From positions 1-63,919 of the forward strand of contig JAPUIA010000203.1 of the NCBI GenBank assembly GCA_027297435.1: DNA of 63,919 bases. Reading direction: 5' to 3'. Shown piece after piece: positions 9,045-16,678 of this stretch. How positions within the stretch are numbered: position 1 is the stretch's first letter; each line of letters starts with the position of its first letter. Both the position numbers and the translations under genes were made by a program. A model generated the notes under the pieces. The model did not search any database. It was not told the DNA's origin and was given only the letters and a program-made list of their open reading frames with translations. This DNA is from Gammaproteobacteria bacterium. Lineage in GTDB: Bacteria; Pseudomonadota; Gammaproteobacteria; Pseudomonadales; Azotimanducaceae.

Positions 9045-9422
9045 CTAAATCAAGGTTCGGATGGTTCCGAGCAACTCTTCTTTGCTGAACGGCTTGGTGA
9101 TGTATCGATCCGAGCCAACGATGCGTCCTTTGGCTTTATCGAATAGGCCGTCTTTGCTCGAAAGCATCACCACCGGCGTGGCCTTGAACTCGCTGTTGTT
9201 CTTGATCAGCGCGCAGGTCTGATAGCCGTCCAGTCGAGGCATCATGATGTCGACGAAGATGATCGCTGGTTTAGAGTCGGCGATTTTCGCTAGGGCATCG
9301 AAACCGTCCGTCGCTGTGATGACGTCACAGCCCTCTTTGCTCAGTAGGTTCTCTGCGCTTCGACGAATAGTTTTACTATCGTCGATGACGAGCACCTTAA
9401 CGCCTTGAAGTTCCTCTTCCAT
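9045..9422 (-). CDS. pilG: Single-domain response regulator PilG
   Basis: A 125-aa CheY-like receiver, first gene of the minus-strand pil-chp operon. Key residues are Asp14/Asp15 (VLVIDDSKTIRR), phospho-acceptor Asp58 (IIFVDIMMPRLDGY) and Lys110 (YITKPFSKEEL). In Pseudomonas PilG promotes pilus extension and activates adenylate cyclase. A good Shine-Dalgarno (AAAAAGGACG) lies just upstream of the ATG. The operon promoter must lie in the 229-bp gap shared with the divergent gshB. Confidence 0.94.
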   Translation of the reverse strand: MEEELQGVKVLVIDDSKTIRRSAENLLSKEGCDVITATDGFDALAKIADSKPAIIFVDIMMPRLDGYQTCALIKNNSEFKATPVVMLSSKDGLFDKAKGRIVGSDRYITKPFSKEELLGTIRTLI

Positions 9423-9492
9423 TTCGCGTCCTTTTTACTTCAACCGGTCGCATCTTCCGGTTCTTCGTTACCGTCCATTGCCTACGGCGTCG

Positions 9493-9520
9493 CGAGGCCC
9501 CGGATTGTGGCCGGGGCTCG
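9493..9520. other. GC-rich hairpin in the pilG-gshB intergenic region
   Basis: CGAG-G-CCCCGG pairs with CCGGGG-CTCG around a 7-base loop, giving a 10-bp stem with one bulged G. On the plus strand it is followed by a short T-rich tract (TGTTTTGT). It could stop transcripts running rightward from antisense to pilG, or be part of the leader of the pil operon. No gene is visible in 9423-9651. Confidence 0.5.
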
Positions 9521-9603
9521 AGGTGTTTTGTATCACGTTTGGCCAGAAACCTTCCATACAGACCCCCCGGAAAGGGAATTCCGTCTCATTATCCTTGCTG
9601 CAC

Positions 9604-9621
9604 AGTACCCATCTGGGTACT
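9604..9621. promoter_or_regulatory. Perfect 8+2+8 palindrome upstream of gshB, candidate operator
   Basis: AGTACCCA and TGGGTACT form perfect 8-bp arms around TC, centred about 39 bp before the gshB start and between the divergent pilG and gshB genes. The symmetry and compact size suit a dimeric regulator. TTTT follows on the plus strand, so a small terminator is also possible, though the stem is short and only half GC. Confidence 0.45.
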
Positions 9622-9651
9622 TTTGACCCTAATTTCATACAAGGTTAGCCC

Positions 9652-10647
9652 ATGCCACGTATTGCGTTCGTCATGGACCCCATTAGCACGCTGTCGCTCA
9701 AAAAAGACTCGACCCTCGCGATGATCAAGGCGGCACAGGCGCGCGGTTGGCCGGTCGCCTATTTGGAACAACGAGACATTTACTTGGACGCTGGTCAGGT
9801 GATGGCCGATGCGCGAAGTCTGTCATTGGTCGAACCCTTCGCGAGTACCCTGGATCCGGCCGATGCTCAGCAGATCGTGAGCCAAGCGGGGTCCTGGTAT
9901 GAGCTGGGCGATGCTCTAGCCGAACCGCTCAGCAACTTCGACATCGTCATGATGCGCAAGGACCCGCCGTTCGACATGGAGTACGTCTATTCGACCTATC
10001 TGTTGGAGCGCGCGGAGGCCGACGGCGTGCTCGTCGCAAACAAACCCCAGAGCTTGCGCGACTGCAACGAGAAGTTTTTTGCGACCAACTTTCCGCAGTG
10101 TTGCCCGCAACTCGTCGTCAGCCGTCGCGAAGACGTGTTGATCGATTTCCAACGTCGCCACCGTAACGTCGTTTTCAAGCGTTTGGATGGCATGGGTGGC
10201 ATGTCGGTGTTTCGCGTGATGGACGGCGACGTCAACTTACGCGTTATTTTGGAAACGCTGACTTCAGGCGGGCGCGAACAGATCATGGGCCAGGTGTATA
10301 TACCGGAAATTACCGATGGCGACAAACGCATATTGCTCATCGACGGCGAACCGATCGACTACGCGCTTGCGCGCATACCCATGGAGGGCGAGCTACGCGG
10401 CAACCTCGCGGCGGGGGCAACCGGCGTCGGTCGCGCGCTCACCGAGCGCGATCGTTGGATAGCCACTGAAGTTGGTCCGGAACTCAAAGCTCGTGGCTTG
10501 TTGTTCGTCGGCATAGACGTGATCGGCGACTACCTCACCGAGATCAACGTGACCTGTCCAACGTGCATACGCGAACTCGATGCGCAGTTTTCCTTGGACA
10601 TCGCCGGTATGCTGCTCGACACGCTCGAAGGTAAAATTGCCAGCTAA
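9652..10647 (+). CDS. gshB: Glutathione synthetase
   Basis: Joins gamma-glutamylcysteine and glycine with ATP to make glutathione in the cytoplasm. The 331-aa protein has the N-terminal domain (IAFVMDPISTL), the ATP-grasp core with RKDPPFDMEY, a glycine-rich loop (LDGMGGMSVFR) and the C-terminal signature EINVTCPTCIREL, close to the E. coli EINVTSPTCIREI. Somewhat longer than the usual 315 aa because of an insert around residues 65-80. Position between pilG and a tonB gene matches the Pseudomonas arrangement. Confidence 0.96.
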   Translation: MPRIAFVMDPISTLSLKKDSTLAMIKAAQARGWPVAYLEQRDIYLDAGQVMADARSLSLVEPFASTLDPADAQQIVSQAGSWYELGDALAEPLSNFDIVMMRKDPPFDMEYVYSTYLLERAEADGVLVANKPQSLRDCNEKFFATNFPQCCPQLVVSRREDVLIDFQRRHRNVVFKRLDGMGGMSVFRVMDGDVNLRVILETLTSGGREQIMGQVYIPEITDGDKRILLIDGEPIDYALARIPMEGELRGNLAAGATGVGRALTERDRWIATEVGPELKARGLLFVGIDVIGDYLTEINVTCPTCIRELDAQFSLDIAGMLLDTLEGKIAS

Positions 10648-10677
10648 ACTGCAATCAATGGACTCGATTTGTCGGCG

Positions 10678-11538
10678 ATGACCGTAGCCACCATCACACC
10701 TAAGGATCGGTTGGGCTTCACCCTGTTCTTGGCGGCTTCCCTACACGCCGCGATTATCCTCGGGGTAGGCTTCACGGCGGACGCGAACCTACGATCGAGC
10801 CCCACCATCGAAGTCACGCTGGCGCTGTCCAACGATCTGGAAACACCCGAAGATGCCGATTTTCTGGCCGTAACCAATCAAATCGGCAGTGGCACCGAAG
10901 CTGAAATCATGGAAACGACGACCACTCGAGAAGCCGATTTTCATGCCAACCAGATGCAGGAGGTCATTCCCGACCCGCTTTCGGCGACCCCGGATACAGC
11001 GTTCGAGAAGCGCAACCTATTGACCACCGTCACGAGCACCGACGACGCGGTCACCACGGAACGGGAAACCCCGATTGAGGCAACCGAGTCACTCGTCACC
11101 AGCGCAAACCTTTCCTACGACGAACTGGCCCGCGAAATCGCCAGCCTCGAGGCACGCATCGCCCTGGACCTGCAGGCGAACGCCAAACGACCGCGCGTCA
11201 AACGGCTGACCAGCGTTTCCACGAAGAGCGCCGCCGAAGCCGGCTACTTGAACATGTGGCGACAGAAGGTCGAACGCATCGGCAATGCCAACTATCCGGC
11301 AAGCGGTGTCTACGGCAACTTGAGGATGCTCGTGATCATCCGCTACGACGGCACCTTGGAGGAAGTCCGAATACTCGAGTCGTCGGGGTACCGAGTTCTC
11401 GACAACGCAGCGCTGCGCATCGTACGGCTCGCGGCCCCCTACCACGATTTCCCCGTCGAGATGCGTAAGTCCTACGATCAACTCGAAATCATTCGAACCT
11501 GGAAATTTTCTCGCCTCGGCACCGAACTCGGCAGCTAA
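10678..11538 (+). CDS. TonB-family energy transducer (TonB3-like)
   Basis: A 286-aa TonB-like protein. One N-terminal membrane anchor (RLGFTLFLAASLHAAIILGVGF) carries the Ser-x3-His pair of TonB anchors; a long low-complexity periplasmic region follows, then a TonB C-terminal domain with AGYLNMWRQKVERIGNANYP and GTLEEVRILESSGYRVLD. It lacks the Pro-rich spacer of classical TonB. In Pseudomonas the gene here, tonB3, is needed for twitching motility rather than iron uptake, which fits its position near pil genes. ATG at 10678 is preferred; a TTG three codons earlier (10669) is also open, and neither has a clear ribosome binding site. Confidence 0.85.
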   Translation: MTVATITPKDRLGFTLFLAASLHAAIILGVGFTADANLRSSPTIEVTLALSNDLETPEDADFLAVTNQIGSGTEAEIMETTTTREADFHANQMQEVIPDPLSATPDTAFEKRNLLTTVTSTDDAVTTERETPIEATESLVTSANLSYDELAREIASLEARIALDLQANAKRPRVKRLTSVSTKSAAEAGYLNMWRQKVERIGNANYPASGVYGNLRMLVIIRYDGTLEEVRILESSGYRVLDNAALRIVRLAAPYHDFPVEMRKSYDQLEIIRTWKFSRLGTELGS

Positions 11539-11617
11539 TCCGCCGCCGCTGATCAATCCGGGGTTTCTTCAAACTGCCTTCGGTGCCAAGATCAAGCTTT
11601 CATCTCCAGGGTTTTGC

Positions 11618-12166
11618 GTGGATCTGAAACACCACTTCCTGATCGCCATGCCCAACCAAATGGGCAGCTATTTTGGTGAAACGATCACTTATGTCTGCGA
11701 GCACAACGAAGATGGCGCCATGGGGTTGATGATCAACCGGCCGATGGAGCTGACCCTGGCCGAGCTCGTCGCTCGAACCGGTCTGGGTGGTGCTGCGGAA
11801 CTCGCGAGTGTACCGGTCCTCGAAGGCGGGCCCGTGTCCCACGAGCATGGCTTCGTTCTGCATTCCGACGACGGCGACTTTCCCGCCTCCTTGAGCCTGG
11901 GGAACGGCCTCAAGCTGACCACCGCGCGGGAGGTTCTCGAGGCAATCTGTGACAACCGTGGCCCGTACAACTACTTGATCGCTCTCGGCTACGCCGGGTG
12001 GGGCCCGCAGCAGTTGGAGGGAGAACTCGCGCAAAATGCCTGGCTCACCTGCCCCGCTAACCCGGAGATACTTTTCGACGTGCCGTATGCCGAGCGCATC
12101 GACAAGGCCGCCAAGGTGCTTGGTATCGACATCCGCTTGATGTCCGGTCAAGCGGGCCATGCCTAG
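11618..12166 (+). CDS. yqgE: YqgE/AlgH family protein (UPF0301)
   Basis: A 182-aa protein of unknown biochemical function, conserved next to ruvX in proteobacteria. Family motifs are LKHHFLIAMPNQMGSYF at the start, GAMGLMINRP at about 35, the GGPV loop at about 70, and GYAGWGPQQLEGEL at about 127. The start is GTG at 11618. The end overlaps ruvX by 8 bp, so translation is probably coupled. Confidence 0.92.
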   Translation: MDLKHHFLIAMPNQMGSYFGETITYVCEHNEDGAMGLMINRPMELTLAELVARTGLGGAAELASVPVLEGGPVSHEHGFVLHSDDGDFPASLSLGNGLKLTTAREVLEAICDNRGPYNYLIALGYAGWGPQQLEGELAQNAWLTCPANPEILFDVPYAERIDKAAKVLGIDIRLMSGQAGHA

Positions 12167-12548
12167 CCCCGAGGTCTCCATACTGGCTTTTGACTTCGGG
12201 TTGCGTCACATCGGCTTGGCGGTGGGCCAGACCGTCACCCGCACCGCAAATCCCGTCACCACACTTCGAGCCGACGCCGGCAAGCCGGACTGGCAAGCAC
12301 TGGATGAAATCGTCGGCGTATGGCAACCCGATCTCATGATCGTGGGTTTACCGCTCAACATGGACGACAGCGAGAGTGAAATGTCCGAACGTGCGCGGCA
12401 TTTCGCCGATGAACTGCACCAGCGATACCTGAGTCCGGTAGAGCTTGTCGATGAACGATTGTCGAGCTTTGAGGCCAAGCAGATCAACGCAGGCGACGGC
12501 CACGCCGTAGCCGCGCAGCTGATCGCCGAGACCTGGTTGACGAGGTAG
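12159..12548 (+). CDS. ruvX: Holliday-junction resolvase-like RuvX (YqgF)
   Basis: RNase H-fold nuclease needed in E. coli for 5' processing of pre-16S rRNA and considered a putative Holliday-junction resolvase. The 129-aa chain shows the catalytic strand ILAFDFGLRHIGLAVG, the IVGLPLNMD segment and VDERLSSFEA near the end, with the family's acidic residues. Overlaps yqgE by 8 bp. It converges on pilU with only two bases between the stop codons. Confidence 0.93.
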   Translation: MPSPEVSILAFDFGLRHIGLAVGQTVTRTANPVTTLRADAGKPDWQALDEIVGVWQPDLMIVGLPLNMDDSESEMSERARHFADELHQRYLSPVELVDERLSSFEAKQINAGDGHAVAAQLIAETWLTR

Positions 12549-12550
12549 GA

Positions 12551-13690
12551 CTACCGGCGGTAACCGACTGCGGCGTCCGCATCTTCCTCGATAGTCAACG
12601 CATCCGCCGCATCCATCGGATCGTTGTCGCCCGAGCCCAGTTTGATCATCAACCGTAGATCGTTGGGAGAGTCGGCGTGGGCAAGGGCAGCGTCGTAGGT
12701 AATCTCACCGTCGGAGTACAGCTTGTACAGCGCCTGGTCGAACGTCTGCATGCCTTGCTCATTCGACTTGGACATCAACTCTTTCAACAGATGCACCTCA
12801 CCTTTGCGGATGTGATCAGAGACGAGTGGCGTGTTCAACAGCACCTCGACCGCGGCCTGGCGCCCCTGACCATCTATGGTCGGAATGAGCTGTTGCGCCA
12901 CCATGGCCCTCAGGTTCAGTGACAGGTCCATCCAAATCTGATCATGTCGATCGCTCGGGAAGAAGTGAATGATCCGATCCAGCGCTTGGTTCGCGTTGTT
13001 GGCGTGCAACGTACAGAGGCACAGGTGGCCGGTTTCCGCAAAGGTGACCGCGTGTTCCATCGTTTCCCGGGTTCGCACCTCACCGATCATGATGACGTCC
13101 GGTGCCTGTCTGAGCGTGTTCTTCAATGCGACTTCGAAGCTTTCGGTATCGACACCGACTTCCCGCTGGGTGACGATGCAACCTCTGTGTTGGTGAATGA
13201 ATTCGATCGGGTCTTCAATGCTGATGATATGTCCGCTGGAATTTTCGTTGCGATAACCGATCATCGCCGCAAGCGAGGTGGACTTACCGGTACCGGTGCC
13301 GCCCACGAAAATGATGAGGCCACGTTTGGTCATCGCTAAATCTTCGATGATGCTTGGCAACCCCAGATCGGAAATCAGTGGAATGTTGACTTCGATCCGT
13401 CGCAGCACCATGCCCACCTGGTTGCGCTGATAGAACGCGCTGACGCGAAAGCGGCCAAGGCCCCGCGTGTTGATCGCAAAATTGAGTTCGTGGCTGTCGT
13501 GAAATTCCTCTTGTTGTTCTTGGTTCATCACGCCGTATACGAGGTCGCGAGATTGCTCCGGAGACAACGTGTTCTTGCCCGCGGCGAAGAGCTTGCCGTT
13601 GATTTTGACCGTGGGCGGTCGACCGACCGTGATGAACAGGTCGGACGCGCCTTTTTCGACGACGATTTTCAGTAATTTGTCGAACTCCAC
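12551..13690 (-). CDS. pilU: Type IV pilus retraction ATPase-like PilU
   Basis: A 379-aa secretion-family ATPase that helps PilT power pilus retraction. Walker A is GGTGTGKSTSLA near residue 132, the Asp box is ISIEDPIEFIH, the Walker B region is DVIMIGEVR, and the His box is FAETGHLCLCTLHANN. The C-terminal tail after the ATPase core is PilU-like and acidic (NDPMDAADALTIEEDADA). It is 10 bp downstream of pilT and probably co-transcribed with it. Confidence 0.94.
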   Translation of the reverse strand: MEFDKLLKIVVEKGASDLFITVGRPPTVKINGKLFAAGKNTLSPEQSRDLVYGVMNQEQQEEFHDSHELNFAINTRGLGRFRVSAFYQRNQVGMVLRRIEVNIPLISDLGLPSIIEDLAMTKRGLIIFVGGTGTGKSTSLAAMIGYRNENSSGHIISIEDPIEFIHQHRGCIVTQREVGVDTESFEVALKNTLRQAPDVIMIGEVRTRETMEHAVTFAETGHLCLCTLHANNANQALDRIIHFFPSDRHDQIWMDLSLNLRAMVAQQLIPTIDGQGRQAAVEVLLNTPLVSDHIRKGEVHLLKELMSKSNEQGMQTFDQALYKLYSDGEITYDAALAHADSPNDLRLMIKLGSGDNDPMDAADALTIEEDADAAVGYRR

Positions 13691-13700
13691 AGCAAACTCC

Positions 13701-14735
13701 CTAGAAGTTATCCGGAATCTTGGCTTTCTCGCGAGCTACCTCGCGCGTAATCGCCCGTTTCGCAACCAAGTCCTGCAGGCATTGGTCCAACGTGATCATA
13801 CCCAGCGCACTACCCGTCTGGATTGCCGAGTACATTTGCGCAACCTTGTCCTCACGAATGAGGTTGCGTATGGCCGGCGTGCCAATCATGATTTCGTGCG
13901 CAGCGATGCGGCCGCCGTTGGCCCGCTTCAACAGCGTCTGTGAAACTACCGACTGCAGCGATTCGGACAGCATGGAGCGAACCATCGACTTTTCTTCTGC
14001 AGGGAACACGTCGATGACCCGGTCGATCGTCTTGGCAGCCGAGGTTGTATGCAACGTGCCGAACACCAAGTGGCCGGTCTCCGCCGCGGTGAGCGCAAGG
14101 CGGATTGTCTCCAGATCTCTGAGCTCGCCTACGAGAATGATGTCCGGGTCTTCGCGCAATGCCGAGCGTAACGCTTCGTTGAAACCGTGCGTATCGCGGT
14201 GTACCTCGCGTTGGTTGACCAGACACTTCTTGGACTCATGCACGAACTCGATGGGGTCTTCGATGGTGAGTATATGGTCGTAACGATTATCGTTGATGAA
14301 GTCGATCATGGCGGCCAGCGTGGTACTTTTACCGGATCCCGTCGGACCGGTAACGAGCACCAAACCGCGCGGTACCATGCTGATGTCTTTGAAAACCTGC
14401 CCCATATCCAGGTCTTCCATGGTCAGGACCTTGGACGGAATGGTTCTGAACACGGCCCCGGCGCCGCGGTTTTGGTTGAAGGCATTGACGCGAAAGCGCG
14501 CGACCCCCGGGACTTCGAACGAAAAGTCGGTCTCAAGAAACTCCTCGAAGTCCTTGCGCTGCTTGTCGTTCATGATCTCGTAGATCAGCGAGTGTACCTC
14601 CTGATGCTCGAGCGGCGGCAGGTTGATGCGCCGGACGTCACCGTCGACGCGAATCATCGGTGGCAGCCCAGCCGAGAGGTGTAAGTCCGAGGCGCCCTGC
14701 TTTGCGCTGAACGCGAGGAGTTCCGTTATGTCCAT
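13701..14735 (-). CDS. pilT: Type IV pilus retraction ATPase PilT
   Basis: Hexameric cytoplasmic ATPase that depolymerises the pilus. Walker A is GPTGSGKSTT, the Asp box ILTIEDPIEFVH, the Walker B region DIILVGELRD, the His box AAETGHLVFGTLHTTS, and the PilT-specific AIRNLIRE motif is present in the C-terminal domain. The start at 14735 (MDITELLAFSAKQGASDLHL) is chosen because AAGGA lies seven bases upstream and known PilT proteins begin here; the frame stays open seven codons further upstream. The length, 344 aa, is standard. Confidence 0.96.
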   Translation of the reverse strand: MDITELLAFSAKQGASDLHLSAGLPPMIRVDGDVRRINLPPLEHQEVHSLIYEIMNDKQRKDFEEFLETDFSFEVPGVARFRVNAFNQNRGAGAVFRTIPSKVLTMEDLDMGQVFKDISMVPRGLVLVTGPTGSGKSTTLAAMIDFINDNRYDHILTIEDPIEFVHESKKCLVNQREVHRDTHGFNEALRSALREDPDIILVGELRDLETIRLALTAAETGHLVFGTLHTTSAAKTIDRVIDVFPAEEKSMVRSMLSESLQSVVSQTLLKRANGGRIAAHEIMIGTPAIRNLIREDKVAQMYSAIQTGSALGMITLDQCLQDLVAKRAITREVAREKAKIPDNF

Positions 14736-14871
14736 TAGCGATCCTTGTCTACCCACCGAAATCCATGCAGATCGAGGCCTATAGTATTATCTATGCCAGC
14801 AGCGCACCACGCTCCTAATCCTCAACCCATGGGGCTTGTGCGAAATTTGCGACACAGTTGGCAGGCACACC

Positions 14872-15549
14872 TTGCGCTCGATCTCCGAAAACCTAACCGC
14901 CACCAACGCTCGAATCCTCGAGGCTGCGAGGGCTTGCGGGCGCGACCCGGAAGGCATCAAGCTCATCGCAGTGTCCAAAACCAAGCCCATTGCCGATCTC
15001 GAGGCGGCATTCGCTGCCGGCCAGCGTGATTTTGGCGAAAACTACGTGCAAGAAGCCGTGCAGAAGATCACCCAACTCGCCCACCTCGATATCCACTGGC
15101 ACTTCATCGGCGCTATCCAATCCAACAAAACCGCCCTACTGGCCCAGCACTTCGATTGGGTGCATACCGTTTCCCGGCTCAAGATCGCTGCACGTCTCGC
15201 AACCCCGAGAACCCAGTCAAACCCCCTAAACATCTGCCTACAGGTGAATGTCGACGACGACCCCAAGAAGGCTGGCGTACATCCGGACGAGACCGCCCTG
15301 TTGCTCGACCAGGTCAACCAGCTGCCCGGATTGCGCGCTCGCGGACTCATGACGATATTGGCAAACGCGGGCGATCCCGGCTTAAGCTACGCACGCATGC
15401 ATGCGCTGTTCAGAGATTTAGCGCCAATCGGCGGGTCCAACTGGGATACGCTGTCGATGGGCATGAGCCAAGACATGGATGCCGCTATCGCCAATGGTGC
15501 GACCAGTCTGCGGATCGGTCGCGCGATCTTCGGCGCTAGACGCCGCTAG
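14872..15549 (+). CDS. yggS: PLP homeostasis protein YggS (PLPBP family)
   Basis: A single-domain pyridoxal-phosphate-binding TIM-barrel protein involved in vitamin B6 and amino-acid homeostasis, without known enzymatic activity. The PLP lysine lies in KLIAVSKTKP; DFGENYVQEAVQKI, WHFIGAIQSNK and the phosphate-binding end SMGMSQDMDAAIANGATSLRIG are conserved. The TTG at 14872 with GGCAGG six bases upstream gives the usual N-terminus (LRSISENLTATNARI); the frame continues 12 codons further to a TTG at 14836. The TAG stop is part of the left border of a repeat element. Start of the yggS-proC-yggT group. Confidence 0.93.
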   Translation: MRSISENLTATNARILEAARACGRDPEGIKLIAVSKTKPIADLEAAFAAGQRDFGENYVQEAVQKITQLAHLDIHWHFIGAIQSNKTALLAQHFDWVHTVSRLKIAARLATPRTQSNPLNICLQVNVDDDPKKAGVHPDETALLLDQVNQLPGLRARGLMTILANAGDPGLSYARMHALFRDLAPIGGSNWDTLSMGMSQDMDAAIANGATSLRIGRAIFGARRR

Positions 15550-15848
15550 TTAGTTCCTGTCCAGAATACTCGTATTTTGGCCGGGGACTAGCGTCCCGAA
15601 GCATGGGGGAGTTCGCAAAGCGAACTCCTGGGTCCCCTGGGCCACGGACGGCCCCTGGGTGAAAAATGATTCGTCAGAATCATTTTTCAACAAGCTCCTA
15701 GTTAGTTCCCGTCTAGAATGGAGCAGGAATTAGCGTGATGATGGACGCCCACCCATTTTTCGAAGGAAAATGCAGAAAATCGACAGAGGAAGATTCGCGG
15801 CGCCTACGGCGAAATCACGAAGCGAATTTCCGGACAGCAACTAGTTAG
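15546..15848. repeat. Composite intergenic hairpin-rich repeat element, copy 1 (yggS-proC)
   Basis: This fills the only gap over 300 bp in the window and holds no gene. The left end (15546-15562) and the right end (15832-15848) are imperfect inverted repeats, 14 of 17 bases. CTAGTTAG occurs at 15546, 15698 and 15841, dividing the element into two units. The first unit has serial hairpins: arms AGAATAC/GTATTTT at 15563-15578, GGGAC/GTCCC at 15584-15597 and GGAGTTCGC/GCGAACTCC at 15608-15628, then a 13-bp stem at 15660-15689. About 80 bp at the left are nearly identical to the element after hemW, and the right ends share AATTTCCGGACAG. It resembles a MITE or REP-like mobile repeat; no transposase is seen. 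Confidence 0.8.
15660..15689. terminator. 13-bp perfect stem-loop inside repeat copy 1, possible terminator
   Basis: TGAAAAATGATTC pairs perfectly with GAATCATTTTTCA around GTCA. The descending arm contains TTTTT, so an RNA read rightward from yggS would form a hairpin with a U-rich 3' arm. The stem is AU-rich, which makes it weaker than a classical intrinsic terminator. It may serve both strands because the A-run mirrors the T-run. Confidence 0.4.
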
Positions 15849-15862
15849 CGTTAAGGATTGGC

Positions 15863-16678
15863 TTGAACTCGCAGAGCATCAGTTTCATCGGTGGCGGCAA
15901 CATGGCGCAAAGCCTCATCACCGGACTTGTAGAAGCCGGACACGACGCTGGGCATTTGACCGCGAGCGACCCGATTGCGGCTCAGCGCAAGGCAATCGGC
16001 GGGCTAGGCGCCACCGCCGTGGAAGACAACCAACACGCCATCACCGGGGCCAACGTCGTTGTCCTGGCGGTGAAACCCCAAGTACTGGGCGCGGTACTCA
16101 AAAAGCTAGCCTTCGAACCCGATCAATTGATCATCTCGATCTGCGCCGGCGTGCCGATAGCGAGCATCGCAGGCTGGACGTCCGAAGAACAACCCATCGT
16201 ACGTTGTATGCCCAATATCCCTGCGCTGTTGCGCGCCGGAATCACGGCGCTTCACGCCAACCCGCAAACCGACCCAAAACAACGCGAGATCGCAGAACAA
16301 GTGCTGGCTGCGGTTGGGCAAACCATCTGGGTCGACGCAGAGGCGACACTCGATGCGGTTACCGCAATCTCCGGTAGTGGTCCAGCCTATTTTTTCTATC
16401 TCATGGAAGCCATGGTGCGCGCCGGAGAGGCCCTCGGACTCGAGCCCGAAGTCGCCTCTCAACTCACCATCGAGACCGCCTACGGCGCCGCGCGGATGGC
16501 CCGCGAAACGTCGACGTCACCAGCGACCCTCAGGGTCAACGTAACCTCTCCCGGAGGCACAACCGAACGCGCGCTCAAGGTGCTAGACGAGTATCATACC
16601 GATCAGCATATCGTCGATGCGATCAAACAAGCCGCCCAACGCGCGCACGAGCTCGCCATTGAGTTTGGACAATCATGA
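15863..16678 (+). CDS. proC: Pyrroline-5-carboxylate reductase
   Basis: Last step of proline synthesis, NAD(P)H-dependent reduction of pyrroline-5-carboxylate. The 271-aa protein has the Rossmann motif FIGGGNMAQSLI at residues 8-19, VVLAVKPQVL, the signature SGSGPAYFFYLMEAM at about 170 and NVTSPGGTTERAL near the end. The start is a TTG at 15863 with AAGGA five bases upstream. The ribosome binding site lies only 4 bp past the right end of repeat copy 1. Its stop overlaps the yggT start (ATGA). Confidence 0.95.
   Translation: MNSQSISFIGGGNMAQSLITGLVEAGHDAGHLTASDPIAAQRKAIGGLGATAVEDNQHAITGANVVVLAVKPQVLGAVLKKLAFEPDQLIISICAGVPIASIAGWTSEEQPIVRCMPNIPALLRAGITALHANPQTDPKQREIAEQVLAAVGQTIWVDAEATLDAVTAISGSGPAYFFYLMEAMVRAGEALGLEPEVASQLTIETAYGAARMARETSTSPATLRVNVTSPGGTTERALKVLDEYHTDQHIVDAIKQAAQRAHELAIEFGQS

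Noticed and set aside
14783-14800. TAATAC...TATAGG on the minus strand upstream of pilT, reminiscent of a phage T7 promoter
   Set aside because: The middle of the T7 consensus is missing and there is no phage gene; it is simply an AT-rich patch shared by the divergent pilT and yggS promoters.
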